Part shown: positions 11,634 to 24,094 of the stretch, piece after piece
Position numbering within the stretch: position 1 is the stretch's first letter
Layout of the letters: each line of letters begins with the position of its first letter
Assembly (NCBI GenBank): GCA_003344405.1
Contig: NOWV01000251.1
Span: forward strand, 1 to 64,000
Reading direction: 5' to 3'
Source: Trichoplax sp. H2
Lineage: Eukaryota > Placozoa > Uniplacotomia > Trichoplacea
DNA length: 64,000 bases
Notes under the pieces: generated by a model
Told to the model about the DNA's origin: nothing
The model's database searches: none
Seen by the model: only the letters and a program-made list of their open reading frames with translations
Translations under genes and position numbers: made by a program

Positions 11634-11871
11634 AATTAAAATTTCTGATAGTCGAAATACTATCAACTATCACTTGATTCGACAAAAAGATGTTGAAGAA
11701 GCTGCTAGTCTTTGTGCGCAATGTTATGCGGACGATGACAAGTCTTTTAATGTATTGGGTATCTCTAAAGAAGAGTATTTACTCACGGCAACCGAACGAA
11801 GGTATAGATGTAATTATTCTCACAGACGATGGCAAAATTGCTGGTATAATATTAATTTACTTTAATGTACT
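11634..11871 (+). pseudogene. 5' half of a clade B GNAT gene, truncated
   Basis: Reads like the N-terminal half of the 21088 protein: HLIRQKDVEEAASLCAQCYA, then SFNVLGISKEEYLLTATE. After a small deletion it changes frame to VIILTDDGKIAGIILIYF. The start codon region before 11634 is diverged and lacks a matching ATG. Homology ends where the beta-4-like strand of the fold should lead into the middle of the protein, and nothing resembling motif A follows. A different orphan, the 3' half at 17253, begins at nearly the same point of the fold. Confidence 0.8.
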
Positions 11872-13290
11872 TGCCACCAATTATTAAAGTTCACACTCTA
11901 TAATATCTAGGTGTTCAAATCTTATCAGTAACTAAATCTTAAACAATGGTAACACGAATTCTGAGCTACAACCAACAATACATACGACTCTACATTTATT
12001 AACTACCACTTTAATGGTATAAGAATGGAATAATTACTACATCGTAAGCAATTCGCAAAATTATTAAATAAAATAAGCGAAAAAGCATTGCTGATTAAAA
12101 ATATCTACTTACTTAGCTTAATAGCATTGAATTAAACTATATAGAAATTATGCTAATTTTAATTGAAACGTAATGCGATAATTTTATTCTGGATACTATA
12201 GATAATAAGCTGCATTATCCAAAAGCATACATGCATAAATAAAATCAATACAGAACTAGAAATTGCTATATTGTTATAGACAAGAATGTTTAATGATCAC
12301 GTATCTTAGACGCTCTACATCATAAGCAACGCCTTGAGAACAATGATGGCTCTATTTATCACCATTAAGTATAAAAACAAGTCTAAGGATAAAAGCTGGC
12401 GACATCGAAGAGTATACATAAGTAGCAATAAATAGCGGTGAACTGCACCTTGGTTGCCTAGCAGAACTCAGTACCTTTTACCAGAATTCGAAATTCTGGT
12501 ATACTTGTATTGTACGATAAGTACAGACTTTTTAATACAAGCTTTGAAGGCCAAGAAGATTATTCAGTTGTCGATCATAAAGATTTGTGACGAATTACGT
12601 TGTTCTTCTGATATAATCAAAGTAAAGTTAAACAGAATAGACTAATTCAAGACTTTGGCGTTTTCAATATTATCATATGTTATACTTATAATTGAATTAG
12701 TTAAAACGGTAAGACAAGGTATTTATACATTTATTAATGCAACAAAGTTCACTAGTCCTATCAAGTCAACCATTAAATCAATTCTAGATCTTGTCATCGT
12801 CTTAATAGATTTAAGGTATTATTCAATAAGATAACTAGTTCAAGATTGTAGCATATCCTATAGGACCTTCTACATAGATAGCTGTTAGATTAAGGCGCTA
12901 AATTAGGCATTAATCTATTCTAAACAAGTAGGACTGTTAAATTATCCTCAATCTTGTAAAATTAATGACCAATTTCGTCATCTATGTTAATAGAATCAAT
13001 GCAAAACTAAATAGGAAACCAAATTCAAGGTAATACTATACTATGATAGTAACTTATGCCGGAAAGTTTGATTACTCAACTGAAATAATGTTAGTAGCCA
13101 TTCAGAGATTTAACACAAATCTATTGAATCGAAAAATAGATTCTTTTATCGTTAACTAAAATTAGTGTAACAATTCGTTAGCACCACTAGAAGAGAGTTT
13201 ATGCCACCATAAACGATCTAGTATTATGTATACTATAGCCGTTCGTGAAAATAACTCCAATTTTTATTCTTTAATTAATTACCAGCCGAA
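11872..13290. other. Intergenic, no gene recognised
   Basis: AT-rich spacer. The short frame at 12454-12645 shows no family features. No TCACGTG E-box was seen in the 300 bp before 13291. Confidence 0.6.
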
Positions 13291-14040
13291 ATGTTTAGAA
13301 AAGATTTAGCATGGTATGATCAGCTTCTACGGCAATTTAGATCCGGAAATGAGAACTATTTATACGACTTCAAGAATAAAATTTCCTATCATATAATGGA
13401 AAAGAGCGATATCGCTGAAGCAAGTCGAATTAGTGCACAATGTATGGCTAGCAATCCATTTTATAGAATTATTAGTATGTCTGCCGATGAATATCTTGAA
13501 GATTCTACTTTTTCCTGTCAAGAAAGTGTTAAGAGTAGAATTGGATGCATAGCTCGTAATAGCCAAGGCCAAATGATAGGTGTTCATGTAGCTTATTCAT
13601 TATCCACAGCAATAAATGTTACCCATGGACAGGAATCGTATGACCGCTGTGGTAGTAAACTTGTCCCACTTCTTAATGCTCTTGTAGAACTATTTAAAAC
13701 AACACCATGGCATCAATATGGTGGCATCGATCGAATAGTTTATCTTGATGAAGTATCTGTACTAAAGAATGCATCAGGCAAAGGTGTCGGTTACATACTG
13801 CCAGAATTTGCGTTAGTATTAGCAGAAAGAAAAGGCTATACACATGCTGCAGCTATCACCGTGCACAAAATCACCAAAAATGATTTGGATATGCTTCCAA
13901 ATTGGAAAGAAATTAATAGTATCGAAGTAGCCAGTATTACAGGAAATGATGGTAAAGAACGCGTATATGAATCCATATCTAAGAATGGCTTTCGCTCAAT
14001 TTCACTTTACGTAGGAGTACTAAATCCGAGTAAGCTATAA
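13291..14040 (+). CDS. Divergent GNAT-fold N-acetyltransferase-like protein
   Basis: Intronless frame for 249 residues, the most divergent intact member. The opening WYDQLLRQFRSGNENYLYDF aligns with the family start, then YHIMEKSDIAEASRISAQCM. A beta-4-like strand (RIGCIARNSQGQMIGVHVAY) lies near 88-107. Motif A is recognisable at about 151-170: IVYLDEVSVLKNASGKGVGY, with an NASGKG acetyl-CoA loop that keeps the GxG spacing. The C-terminal block around NWKEINSIEVASI carries extra residues (ITGNDGKERVYESI) compared with other members, and the protein ends in PSKL as in clade B. It groups with neither clade clearly and may represent an older split. The substrate is unknown. Unlike five of its relatives it has no upstream CACGTG. 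Confidence 0.83.
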   Translation: MFRKDLAWYDQLLRQFRSGNENYLYDFKNKISYHIMEKSDIAEASRISAQCMASNPFYRIISMSADEYLEDSTFSCQESVKSRIGCIARNSQGQMIGVHVAYSLSTAINVTHGQESYDRCGSKLVPLLNALVELFKTTPWHQYGGIDRIVYLDEVSVLKNASGKGVGYILPEFALVLAERKGYTHAAAITVHKITKNDLDMLPNWKEINSIEVASITGNDGKERVYESISKNGFRSISLYVGVLNPSKL

Positions 14041-14839
14041 TCAAAATGCTGCATCTATTTTTATATAAAAATGATGAAAAGGAGCACCAGTTCAATCAAC
14101 AGTTACACAAGATACCCTTTCATTTCATTTTGCGTATATCGATTGAATTGAAGTCCACTATAACGCCGATCTTAACCAAGCTATTTACCCTGAAAATGAC
14201 GGAAAGATAATGTAATAAAGCGTCTTCTTGAAACTAAAGCAAGAACTAAAATTGCCTGTAACCGTTAATTCATGATATAAACTAGTAAAGTTCTCGTTTA
14301 AATGAACAGCTATGTATTCTACCCTAAGCAATATATTACAAGAAAATTGAAAGCTACATTATTTTGTACTATTGTATCTATATATGCTGCATTACTGTGA
14401 TGCTTCAGAAGAGTAAGCGTCGAATAGTCAATAAATTGTAAAAGAATAACTTGTAAAATACTAGTTTTTATTGAGGTAACATGCAGAGGATAACCATCCA
14501 AGGCTACAGCATGAGTAACGACATGACTAGTCGGATAGCTATAGTACCTAGGATTGGTACTGGTAAATCGTAGACGCATAACGTATAACTAACAGGAATC
14601 ACTAACTAGACAGACGAATGAAGACAGCTTTTATAACGTAGGGAGCACAGTAGGAGGAATTTCTTATCAAGGCGAATGGCTTCTAAAAGTATCTTACTTT
14701 TACGTTAAATTAGCTCTACGATACAATTCAACTAGAGTATCAGTAGATTTCTACAGTGTGAATTATTCAATGTAGATTTACATCCATAGAGTTACGCTAT
14801 AGAGTAGGGGAAAATAAACATACTAAGAATAGACTATAA
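14041..14839. other. Intergenic, no gene recognised
   Basis: Spacer between the 13291 gene and the second copy of the segmental duplication. The minus-strand frame at 14319-14579 has no recognisable features. Confidence 0.6.
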
Positions 14840-16518
14840 CATATTATGCAGTAAACAGTCCACGTAATGGAACCATCTTTTACGAATGGGTACCTAGACA
14901 ATCTTATAATCTAACATGCAAGTTGAAATGATCTCACTACAATCTTGCAATCGTAATTTTGGGCTCATTTGCGACTGTACTACAGAGAAATATTTAATTC
15001 AATAGCAGAGAAAAATTTCGGTTCAGTGCCATTTTACTCATGGATGTTAACTAAAATAGAAGTATTTTATAACAGCGGTAGTATATCATTCAAACTAAGC
15101 AGCGATCGAAAATTAGATTATTCAATCACTGGGTAACCAGAAATTTGCATGTTATTCTACTTTATTGGATTAAATTGAATAAAGTTAAATTAAAAATGGA
15201 AGGTTGTACAAGATTGTTTGTACATGTCATATATCAAAGCGATAGAAAGCGGGCACTACTCTACTTGATTTCCTCTATTTTCAAATTTGGAGGTGAATTC
15301 TTCGTCGAGTAGTTCCTGCAGAAGCATGCATATATTATAATTAATTGCTGGCTAATAATTTTGGTTATCTAATTAGCTAGTTGTGATGTTTTAAATTTGT
15401 CATGGCATTTAATCTCATATCACTAGAGTACCATATATGACACCATTAGTAAGATCTATGAATGATAATTATATAATAGAAGGAAGTGAGCCCTAGCTAT
15501 AAAGTTCCTCACTCTGTATTAACGGGAGGGTGGGATTATAATGTAATCAATAATAAACAAGCTATACTAATAAAAATTCGTCATTAAAGTTCCATATGAT
15601 ACGCTATGTTAACGGATAATGATATTTATCATTTGAAAAGAAAACTGCATGTTTACTTACAATGAAAATAATGAACCAGTAAAGTAGCTAAAGCGCATTT
15701 CAGTTGTTAACTATCAGGTTATTATTGCTTCTAAAAAAGATCAATTATTCATAGCCTATTCCATATACTCTATGATACACTCGGAATTAGAAAGTAATCC
15801 AAAATTGTTAAAAATTTTCGTCCGTGTGTCTATCAATACACAAGTAATTTTAAATACATACTCATTTTGAAAAGTGATTGTACGCTATTATATAGATAAA
15901 GTTAGAAGTATAATTACAGTACGTAATTATCAAGAGTGAAAGGAGTTTCGGTAATAATTAATGGAATGATAGTTGATCTTATTGAACATCCAGAGTTGAA
16001 GATAATTAATTTATGAATTATTATTTGCATTGCTAAGATCAAGTTACATAGCTTCTTAAACGGATTTTTAGCGTATTAATTAATTAAGATACATTGCACA
16101 TAGAACAAATAAGGCATATAAATGAGGCAGTACACCATAACTTATCCCAGCAATAGATAATCTTATTGAACCAAAAGAGCACAGATTTAACCTACTTTTA
16201 AATTATTTGCATTGCTATGATGAAGTTATACATCTTTATACCACGATCTTCATTTCTTAACTTCAAAGTCATACCATGAATAGTGAAGTTGATCACTCTC
16301 CAGAAACAACTAGTGTAAGTGTAATGCTCAAAATAGGTTCACATAGTTTTGTAATGTAATAACAGACTTATTTATTTAATTTTAAGCTCAAAGTCTATCC
16401 ATCATCGCTTGCCTTATCACCTGTCCTAGGCCCCTCTAAGTGCTGCAGTCTATTTACAGACTTATTGATTTCATTCTAAGCTTAAAAGTATATTCAGCAT
16501 CACTATTATATATTGATG
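14840..16518. repeat. Segmental duplication, copy 2
   Basis: Near-identical to window bases 1-2112 in the same orientation. It lacks the 434-bp MITE (single GCATT at 16027-16031), and its homology jumps at about 16518 from copy-1 position ~2112 directly to ~3123. That removes the promoter, the E-box and the first ~44 codons of the duplicated gene. Confidence 0.93.
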
Positions 16519-17143
16519 TTATGAAAGTCATTGCTATCTCTTTTATTGAACAAAATGAAATTTATAAAGTCGAGGTATAACGGTCGAGCAGTATATCCTT
16601 GCAGCTAAATTTGAATTCCGATTGGCGATGGAAGATAAATTAGCAATCGTTGCTCGAGATATAGAAAATAATAAATTAGTTGGAGTAGGAATTGGTTATG
16701 CTTACAGTAAGGCAACTGAAGCGACTGCGGGCGAGAACATAGTTGATAACTATGGAGAAGCTATGGCTCCGATTATGGATTGTATGATGCAATTATATGA
16801 AGACGCAGAGAAAAAAGAATCCTTTGATCCAAAGAAAATGATCGTTATCGATGATGTTGCTTGCTTGAGAGGTGAAAAATATGCTAGTAAGGCTATTGGA
16901 TTCTTGAGCGGTTTTTTAGTAGAAGCAATAAGTGCTCGACATGGTTATGAAAAAATCATAACCACTATTTTCAATCCAATCATGCAAAAAAGAGCTCTTG
17001 CAGTTGGCTATCGATTAATTTGTTCAGTCGATTTAAATGAATATACCTATAAAGATGAAAAAGTCTTTCTGGATTTGGTAGCAAAAGGCTACAAGGAAGT
17101 GCAAATCTTTATCAAGGACATAGGGAAAAATAACAAAAAATGA
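16519..17143 (+). pseudogene. 5'-truncated duplicate of the 2992 GNAT gene
   Basis: Copy of the 2992 coding region starting at its codon ~45 (ATGAAAGTCATTGCTATCTC). Promoter and N-terminal coding part are deleted. Near 16565 one A is missing compared with 2992, which breaks the frame. From an internal ATG at 16622 the frame stays open for 173 residues to the same stop, so a shortened protein keeping strand beta-4 and motif A is possible in principle. Apart from a cluster of changes at 16697-16745 and three residues near 16950 the protein is almost identical to 2992. Most likely a recent pseudogene. Confidence 0.87.
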
Positions 17144-17252
17144 ATACGATTCTCATATAGTTGAAAGGATGATTAACTAACAATAATATAATCATCTATA
17201 TACATTAGCATTTTTCCTGCAGCAATATCAAAAGTACTTGTATCGATAAAGA

Positions 17253-17762
17253 AACGATGATAGATGATAATTATTCTCTCAGATGAAAAAATTGCTGGTA
17301 TCAGTACATCCTATTTACTATCGGTAGAATTATTCAATCTTGGCATTGATCTGGAAAAATATACGGAAAGAAAATTGCTCTAATTGTAGATATAAGTCAC
17401 AAATTACTTTCAATATTTTTCAACTCCAGAATGTTATAAGTTTTACTATATCTACTATGTCGATGACATATGTGTTTTGCATGAACATCGTGGCAAAGGT
17501 ATTATTGGCATGAATTCATTAATTCTGCCAAGTTTGATCCAACATCGTGGTATCACGCAGATTTGTTCCATTTTATATCATCCTGCATCGGTAAGAACTG
17601 TACAAAAAATGAAACGTGGAAGGCTTTTTCTGTTGTTGATACCGATAACTATACTTATCGCAATAAAAAGATCTTCAGTCAACTCTATGATAAACGCTAT
17701 CGCGGAATTTTTTCATCTATCGGAAACTTAACCCTATCAACATGCGGTGATAATCGTCAATA
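17253..17762 (+). pseudogene. 3' half of a clade B GNAT gene, frameshifted
   Basis: The text resembles the second half of the 21088 protein. ISTSYLLSVELFNLGIDLEK is followed by a frameshift and KIALIVDISHKLLS, then a broken stretch, then CVLHEHRGKGIIGMNSLIL (acetyl-CoA loop RGKG), LIQHRGITQICSILYHPASV, a further shift, and DTDNYTYRNKKIFSQLYDK. At least three frame changes make it non-functional. It starts abruptly where the duplicated block containing the 16.5-17.1 kb relic ends, so the junction near 17253 is a duplication breakpoint inside a former gene. Confidence 0.85.
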
Positions 17763-18660
17763 ACCATTTTATTATGCGAATTTATTGCCACGAAGACAAA
17801 TCATAATACTATAAATTTCTTGCAAGAATAAGATAAATATGCCAGAACTGGTATAAAACAGTTTTTTAATCAGCCACCAAATGGACTAGTGATAATAAAG
17901 AGTCCTATAAGGATGAAATTATAGGCACAATACTTGGACACACGTGAGTTTAATAACCAAGCTTAATCATACATGATAGGGTAAAACATTCTAATAGAGG
18001 TAATGATTATTTTTATTTCCTTAATGATCGTAAACATTAGCAATTTAATAAACATAATATCTATTTATTTTAATTAATATCAACTGGATTAAATTCACTC
18101 AACACTAATGGCAGGATCATAAATCAAATCATTTCACTATTGCCTCACTAAGAAATGTAGAAAGGTGATAATAGTCGATCTACGCATTGATGAATAGTTG
18201 TATTCTATCCAAATATTATTTTACTACTTGTATATGGACTAATAGGTTATAGATATTAGTACATATAGAATAGTGTGCACAATTTACTTGCATCGCTTCA
18301 TAGGTCCATATTTTTTATTAATAAAGATTGCAAGCATTGGCAATACGTAAGACACTCAATGACTGACCTGTATCAACATCAAATAAATTAAAATTAATTA
18401 ATAACTATCCTAAGTAAGGGCCGGAAATTCGAATAATTGTACATTTTTAAAATGAAGCAGAGTGAAAGTATTTGACTTTTGCTTGCTTAGATCATATCAA
18501 GCGCTGTTTACTAAAAAATATAAGTAGCTATTTTGATTATTTACAAGAGATCAAACAAGATCTATTCAGGGAAAAATTAACGTGAAATTGAACCGATATC
18601 AAAGCCAGGCTTAAGCTCATATCAAGGTCGATCTATATACATACTTTTTACGAAAATAAA
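17763..18660. repeat. 3' flank homologous to the flank of the 21088 gene
   Basis: Non-coding sequence after the 17253 relic aligns in patches with 21844-22440. The best-kept block is 18449-18640 (AATGAAGCAGAGTGAAAG..., GATATCAAAGCCAGGC), matched by 22245-22430. The 17253 relic and the 21088 gene are therefore products of a duplication that included at least ~600 bp downstream. This copy is older than the 1/14840 pair. Confidence 0.75.
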
Positions 18661-20837
18661 ATTTTCTTTGGTTATGTTGATACAGTTCCAATATTATAAG
18701 CTCACGGTAATTTTAATTTATTCTGTTTAATTATGATAGGATATTCATTTAGGCATGCAATTTACAGTATGTAAATCCTTTACTCATCATAGTGAAATCA
18801 AGATGTTTAGAAAATTTTTTGTCCGTAGTCAATATCCTTGGAGTAAGCTTCGATATCGTGGATCGCAACAATTGAAACGCAAAGTGTTTCACCTGCTATG
18901 TGAAAATTTTGCAATTACCATTTGTTACAAATCTTCTTCTTTGTAACAAGAAACCGGGTCTTAAACACTATCTTCACTAGTACTTGTGTTCCCAACTAAC
19001 TTAGGGACCTATCGTAGTTGAACTAACTCTCAGCTACACAAAAAAACTACTATTGAGTAATAGGTTTAAATACTTTACTTTATTTTCGTTAACCTTAGTC
19101 GTAAAATGTGCTAAAGAAAAACATAAGAATATTCTTAGCAATAATAGTCAAAAGATCCTGCAAATGACTAACTGAAACTGAGAAGCTAAGCTAGTACTCC
19201 GCTTTTTATAGTCTCGCCGATGGTACACTTGTGAATATTCTTGAAATAGCGGCTTACACTGTACAGTATACATATCCTTCATGCTAATCTTGGATAATAT
19301 CTATAGTGAAATTGTACAATAGGTCTTCCAATTGTAACTACTGTCTAATTGTATCATTAATCCTTTCTCTTGTATTTGCCAATATTGTCTATTCGTAAAG
19401 TTATCCATGATGGTTATGACATTACATCATCTACAATTCTAGAATTTGCATAAGTATGAATACGCATAGGATTTGAATGTTCTAGTATAAGTTTTTGCAG
19501 TAATAGATGTATGATTAAGATTGATCTCTGATAGATCACGAACGTTAAATTGTTAATAAAAACAATGGTAAAATGCTCATCACCATGCTCAAAGTGTAAA
19601 ATGAAAATATTTTTACTAGCTTCTCTACCCGTATTTGTAATTTAAGTATTTGTGAAATAAAATGATTCTATTCTGTAATCGGTTGAAATATCTATTGAAG
19701 AAGTAATGGGAGTACTGCAGCTGTTGAGCGAATTTGCCAATAGAATGAAGAAGTTTAGAACTGATTTAACTCCATTTTAAACTGCTCTCATTTAAGTAAA
19801 GGCTCAACCGTATACAAAGCCTGGACACTTTAAAGAAACAAAAGCAGAAAGTTCACACAAACATAATCAAATAGTTTGCTATACTACTCTAACCTTAAGT
19901 TAAGAATCATATTATTCTATTTACTATAAAACAGGGCTTTATATCTATCAGCGATAAAATTTCAAGTTTATAGTACGAATAGTGCAAATACACCATTTCA
20001 TCCCTTCCGATTATTTTGTACAATTACTTTGTTAAACTTACAGACAAATCTATTTTACAGTATATTTACATCCTTTTATTATGATACTTTTAAAACACCT
20101 CGTTTCAGCTTACAGTTATCTGAACTTACAATGAAAGTTTTATCGCAGCAAAAACTTTCTTAGAGTCTAATATCATCAGGTGGTCGTTATGAATTCAACT
20201 ACATCTCTGCCGGAAATTTCGATAACAAACTTCAATCAAATCCAAAGTAATCTATAGTTTTGATGCATCAATATATGCTATTGTTAATAGGATAACACTG
20301 TTAAAGTGGGCAGTTATCTAAATAAAGATGTGCGAAATTAGAGAAAACATTACTAACAGTCAGTTTTATGCTGATGTATGTTAAGAAGATAATCTAGTAA
20401 TACCATCGTAAAATCAATCTATTTTTATAATCATTCTTGATGAAAGTCATAAAAAAATAAGAAGTATAATCTTAACGCTTTTCTTAGTCATTAAGATACG
20501 ATCACGGATAGCAGATTAAGAAAATAAAAAGCCTCAATAAGAATTCTATCTATTAGAAATGATGATTATAATTCAATCCAACAATTTGAGTATCATTATC
20601 TATTTATGCAATTCAACAGTAGGAGTACATAAATATCAGATTGATGAGATTTTTCTATAGCTGGCAATATCGATGATACGTATCAGACTGCATGGATAGG
20701 TAAGGTACTACTATATCATGATGGATCACCGACAGCTGCTAGATAATTCTGTAAACCCAATAACACTGCTGAACAGTACAGTACGATAGGAGGCAATGCT
20801 AATTAGTTTTAGTTAATTATTAGAACTTAATCCTTTT
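18661..20837. other. Intergenic, no gene recognised
   Basis: About 2.2 kb of AT-rich sequence. The short plus-strand frame at 18755-18946 shows no domain and no paralogue in the window. No repeat structure was clear. Confidence 0.6.
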
Positions 20838-20847
20838 ATCACGTGAT
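20838..20847. promoter_or_regulatory. Palindromic E-box ATCACGTGAT upstream of 21088
   Basis: Perfect 10-bp palindrome, with CACGTG at 20840-20845, 248 bp before the ATG at 21088. The same decamer occurs before the 24095 gene. TCACGTGA is the core preferred by MITF/TFE and USF-type bHLH-ZIP factors in other animals. Its role here is inferred. Confidence 0.55.
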
Positions 20848-21087
20848 GATGGCGTGCCCCTTATCCAGAAAGACTAAATTAATTACCCGTATTAATTGAC
20901 AGAGTAAACCAAAACGTTTGGGATAAATTACACAATCCTCTTTGGTTACAACTGGCTAATTTGATTGATTTGATTCTTTTCATAATTGAATCATTCAATC
21001 CATTCCTACCGGTTCTCGTCTAAAGTTCTACCCTTCATCAGCTGAAATAATACTGAAATTTTCTCCTTATATTACCCTTGAACATTA

Positions 21088-21843
21088 ATGAATACGATGA
21101 GCTATCACAATAACGTCCAGTGGTGTTTATCGTTGGGTAAAAAGTTTCATCAAGATAATTTAACTGAAATTTTCGATAGTAAAAATAATATTAAGTATCG
21201 CTTAATTAAGCCATGGGACATTGAAAAAGCTGCAGATATTTGTGCACAATGTTACGCTGAGAATAACAGGATGTTTCAAGTATTGGACATAACCAAAGAA
21301 GACTATCTACCTACTGCAATTGAAGTATTTAAGACAGCATTGGAAGAAGGTATAGGGCTAATTTCTACGACTAACGAAGGGAAAATAGTGGGCGCAGGTG
21401 CTGCATATTTATTGTCATCGGCATTATTCGATCTTGGTCTCGATCTGGAAAAAATATATGGAAAGAAAATTGCTCCTATTGTAGATGTGAGCCACACTTT
21501 ATTTAAAAATTTTCCTCCTAAAAAATATGGTAAATATAATCAGATCTACTATATCGATGATGTATGTGTTTCGTCTGGATATCACGGTAAAGGTATAGGT
21601 ATCATGAATTCGTTAATTCTTCAAAGTTTAATCCAACGTCGCGGTATAAACCAGGTTTGTTCCATTTCCTATCATCCTGCAATGGCAAGATCAGTAAGTC
21701 AAATGCAAATGTGGAAGACGGTTTCTATCCTTGATATCCGTGACTATACGTATCAGAATAAAAAGATCTTCAGCCAGCTGTATGAAGAAGGTTATCGTGA
21801 AATTTCGTTGGTTCTAAGCAATTTCACCTCTAGCAAACTGTAA
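21088..21843 (+). CDS. GNAT-fold N-acetyltransferase-like protein, clade B
   Basis: Intronless frame for 251 residues. The ATG at 21097 (MSYHNNVQWC) fits the starts of 24095 and 28434 better than the first ATG at 21088, so three N-terminal residues are uncertain. Landmarks are TEIFDSKNNIKYRLIKPWDI near 26-45, ICAQCYAENN near 51-60, GLISTTNEGKIVGAGAAYLL (beta-4) near 90-109 and APIVDVSHTLFKNF near 129-142. Motif A near 155-175, YIDDVCVSSGYHGKGIGIMN, has a canonical xGKGxG acetyl-CoA loop. CSISYHPAMARSVSQMQMWK and IRDYTYQNKKIFSQLYEEGY end the fold. Among all members this clade has the most orthodox motif A, which supports real acetyl-CoA binding. The substrate is unknown. Broken relatives lie at 11.6 and 17.25 kb. 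Confidence 0.88.
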   Translation: MNTMSYHNNVQWCLSLGKKFHQDNLTEIFDSKNNIKYRLIKPWDIEKAADICAQCYAENNRMFQVLDITKEDYLPTAIEVFKTALEEGIGLISTTNEGKIVGAGAAYLLSSALFDLGLDLEKIYGKKIAPIVDVSHTLFKNFPPKKYGKYNQIYYIDDVCVSSGYHGKGIGIMNSLILQSLIQRRGINQVCSISYHPAMARSVSQMQMWKTVSILDIRDYTYQNKKIFSQLYEEGYREISLVLSNFTSSKL

Positions 21844-22440
21844 TACTGGTCTTAATAATAAATTTATGGTCGAAAGCTATTGCAAGACGAATCTTACTGG
21901 GATTATTCCAAGAATAGAATAAATATAGTAGAAATAATTACGAAAAGTTGCAATAATAGACCTTTAATAGAGTGGTAATACAGGCAGTGGTAAACCACCT
22001 TCTAATTTTAAATTCATTTATACAACGATTTAACATGCATAAATTCAATAGTCAAAGTTATTTCATGAAAATATATATAAATAAAAGAGGCAGATATCTT
22101 TTCTGTTTTCGGTTGTATTGAATGACGAATAAAAGCAGTGGCAATCAATAAGATACTGCATTGCTTACTGAAATAAACATCAAGTAGATAAATATTGCTA
22201 TTCTTGGTAAGGACCTAAAAATCGATTATTTTCACTTTTTCATCATGAAAATAAAGCAGAACGAAAGAATTTGACCTTTGCCAGCTTAAATCATATTAAA
22301 TACTGTTCACTAATGAGTACAAACAACTATTTTGATCGCTGACAAAAGATTGAACAAGGTCTATCTAGGTAAAATTAACGTGATATTGAAATGATATCAT
22401 AGCCAGGCGGAAGCTTATATCCAGGCTAATCCGTATACTA
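21844..22440. repeat. 3' flank shared with the 17253 relic
   Basis: Counterpart of 17763-18660. Homology is strongest at 22245-22430. No coding capacity. Confidence 0.7.
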
Positions 22441-23849
22441 CTCGTTCATACTGCATTACGATAATCACTTTTATTCAAAATACTAGATATGAGCATGTTG
22501 GAGAAAGTTCCTGCTCTTAAAAGAATATTAATTTTTATAGCTATGAAGATGGGAAAATCTTTATCCATAGTAGTGCTCAAGATCAGACGAAAATTTCTGA
22601 TATTCTTAGAAAATAGACTAGTTGCAAGCTTTAGCATTAATATACTGTATATGTATGGCCAACTAATGGATCCAAGAAATCGATTTTTATTTATTGGTGC
22701 AATCAAGACCTCTACATACTTTTTCAGCCTTGTTTTCAAACAATATTCTAGCAATGCATTTTGGTCAATTTTATTATAACTATTGCAATCAATACAAATG
22801 TTTTATCTACTCATGAAAGTCTTATAATCGTAGTCACTTTTAATACTAATCTTGGATATCACCATTATTACATAGAAATTTTGTAGGATAGGACTTTAAA
22901 TTATGATTACTTTATGATGCATTAATTTACTCCATCTGTTCTATTTACGAAATATCATTAAGTAATAAAATAAGCGAAGATTCAAATATCATATTCATAG
23001 TGATCGGAAACAGATACAGTAGGACAATTTCCATTTACTGTAAACCAATATAGATGTAAACAGCTATACGCAAGTATATAACGCTAGCAGTTGTTGGAGA
23101 GCTCTAAATATAGAGCAGCTCGATACAGATAACTTCATAGCTGTATATCAATGGATTTACACAGCCACTATTCCAGTTCATTGTCAACCTATATAGATAG
23201 TTTTTTATACCACTAGTACAGTAATTGTTGAGAAGCTTTATGTGTCAAGCACTTAGATATTATAGTTCTACGATAGAGTTATTAATAACATTTACCGTTC
23301 ATTATGAATAGAGGCGGACAGTTAGTCATAACTAATCATGAAGATCACTCATATATGTATCATCAGTTTAAGATCCTTTAGTCAATTCAATCTGTACAAT
23401 GAAGAGGATAAATAGTATTCCATCGAAATTGTTGCCTTTTATTCGTAATCTATCAAAATATGTTAGATCTATTGATGCCAACTGCAATTTTAGTTTATCT
23501 ACTACATCAGTCATGTCGCCTCGTCAATAATTAGACCTTAGTACTTGTCTACTGATTGAACTGACCGACGTGTAGCAGTCACTGTTGGTTTGTATTAGAA
23601 ATTTGAAAGAAATATTATAAAATAATACTCCAGTAAAAATTAATAAAAACATTAAAAGCCAATTGTTCAAGGTTGTAATGATCTGCTTATGTGAAATTTG
23701 AGCCAAGTTTAATGTCAATGCCTTGTAAATTTTTAAGACCTAATTAAAGGTTGCATCTAAGCTGAACAGCTTTTAACCAGTATAGAGAGCCCAACGCGTC
23801 CCTCAAATAGTGTTACTATGTATAATTTGATCGATAGGAACTATTGTCA
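22441..23849. other. Intergenic, no gene recognised
   Basis: Both strands are open for about 100 codons at 22446-22779, but neither translation has a recognisable domain, and the region is not kept beside the 17253 relic. Nothing else was supported. Confidence 0.55.
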
Positions 23850-23859
23850 ATCACGTGAT
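23850..23859. promoter_or_regulatory. Palindromic E-box ATCACGTGAT upstream of 24095
   Basis: CACGTG at 23852-23857 within the same perfect decamer found before 21088, 243 bp before the ATG. Confidence 0.55.
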
Positions 23860-24094
23860 GTTATCAAAGTAAACGATCATTATCTCTATATTATTATTTA
23901 ATCACGTACCAACAGCATAAATTTCCAAACTGCTTAATGCTAATACAAGTGTGTTTTGACTAAATTTCTTGTTGACTGATCTTATGGAGGGTTCAAACTA
24001 TTAGATTATTATCAAAATTTATTCGTTATCGACCAAGGAATAAATCCTATCTAACGGAATACCATCATCATACGTTTATAATCCTTATCGAACT

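Noticed and set aside
22446-22779. Both strands open for about 100 codons
   Set aside because: Two overlapping antisense frames with no domain, and not preserved at the duplicated 18.7 kb locus.
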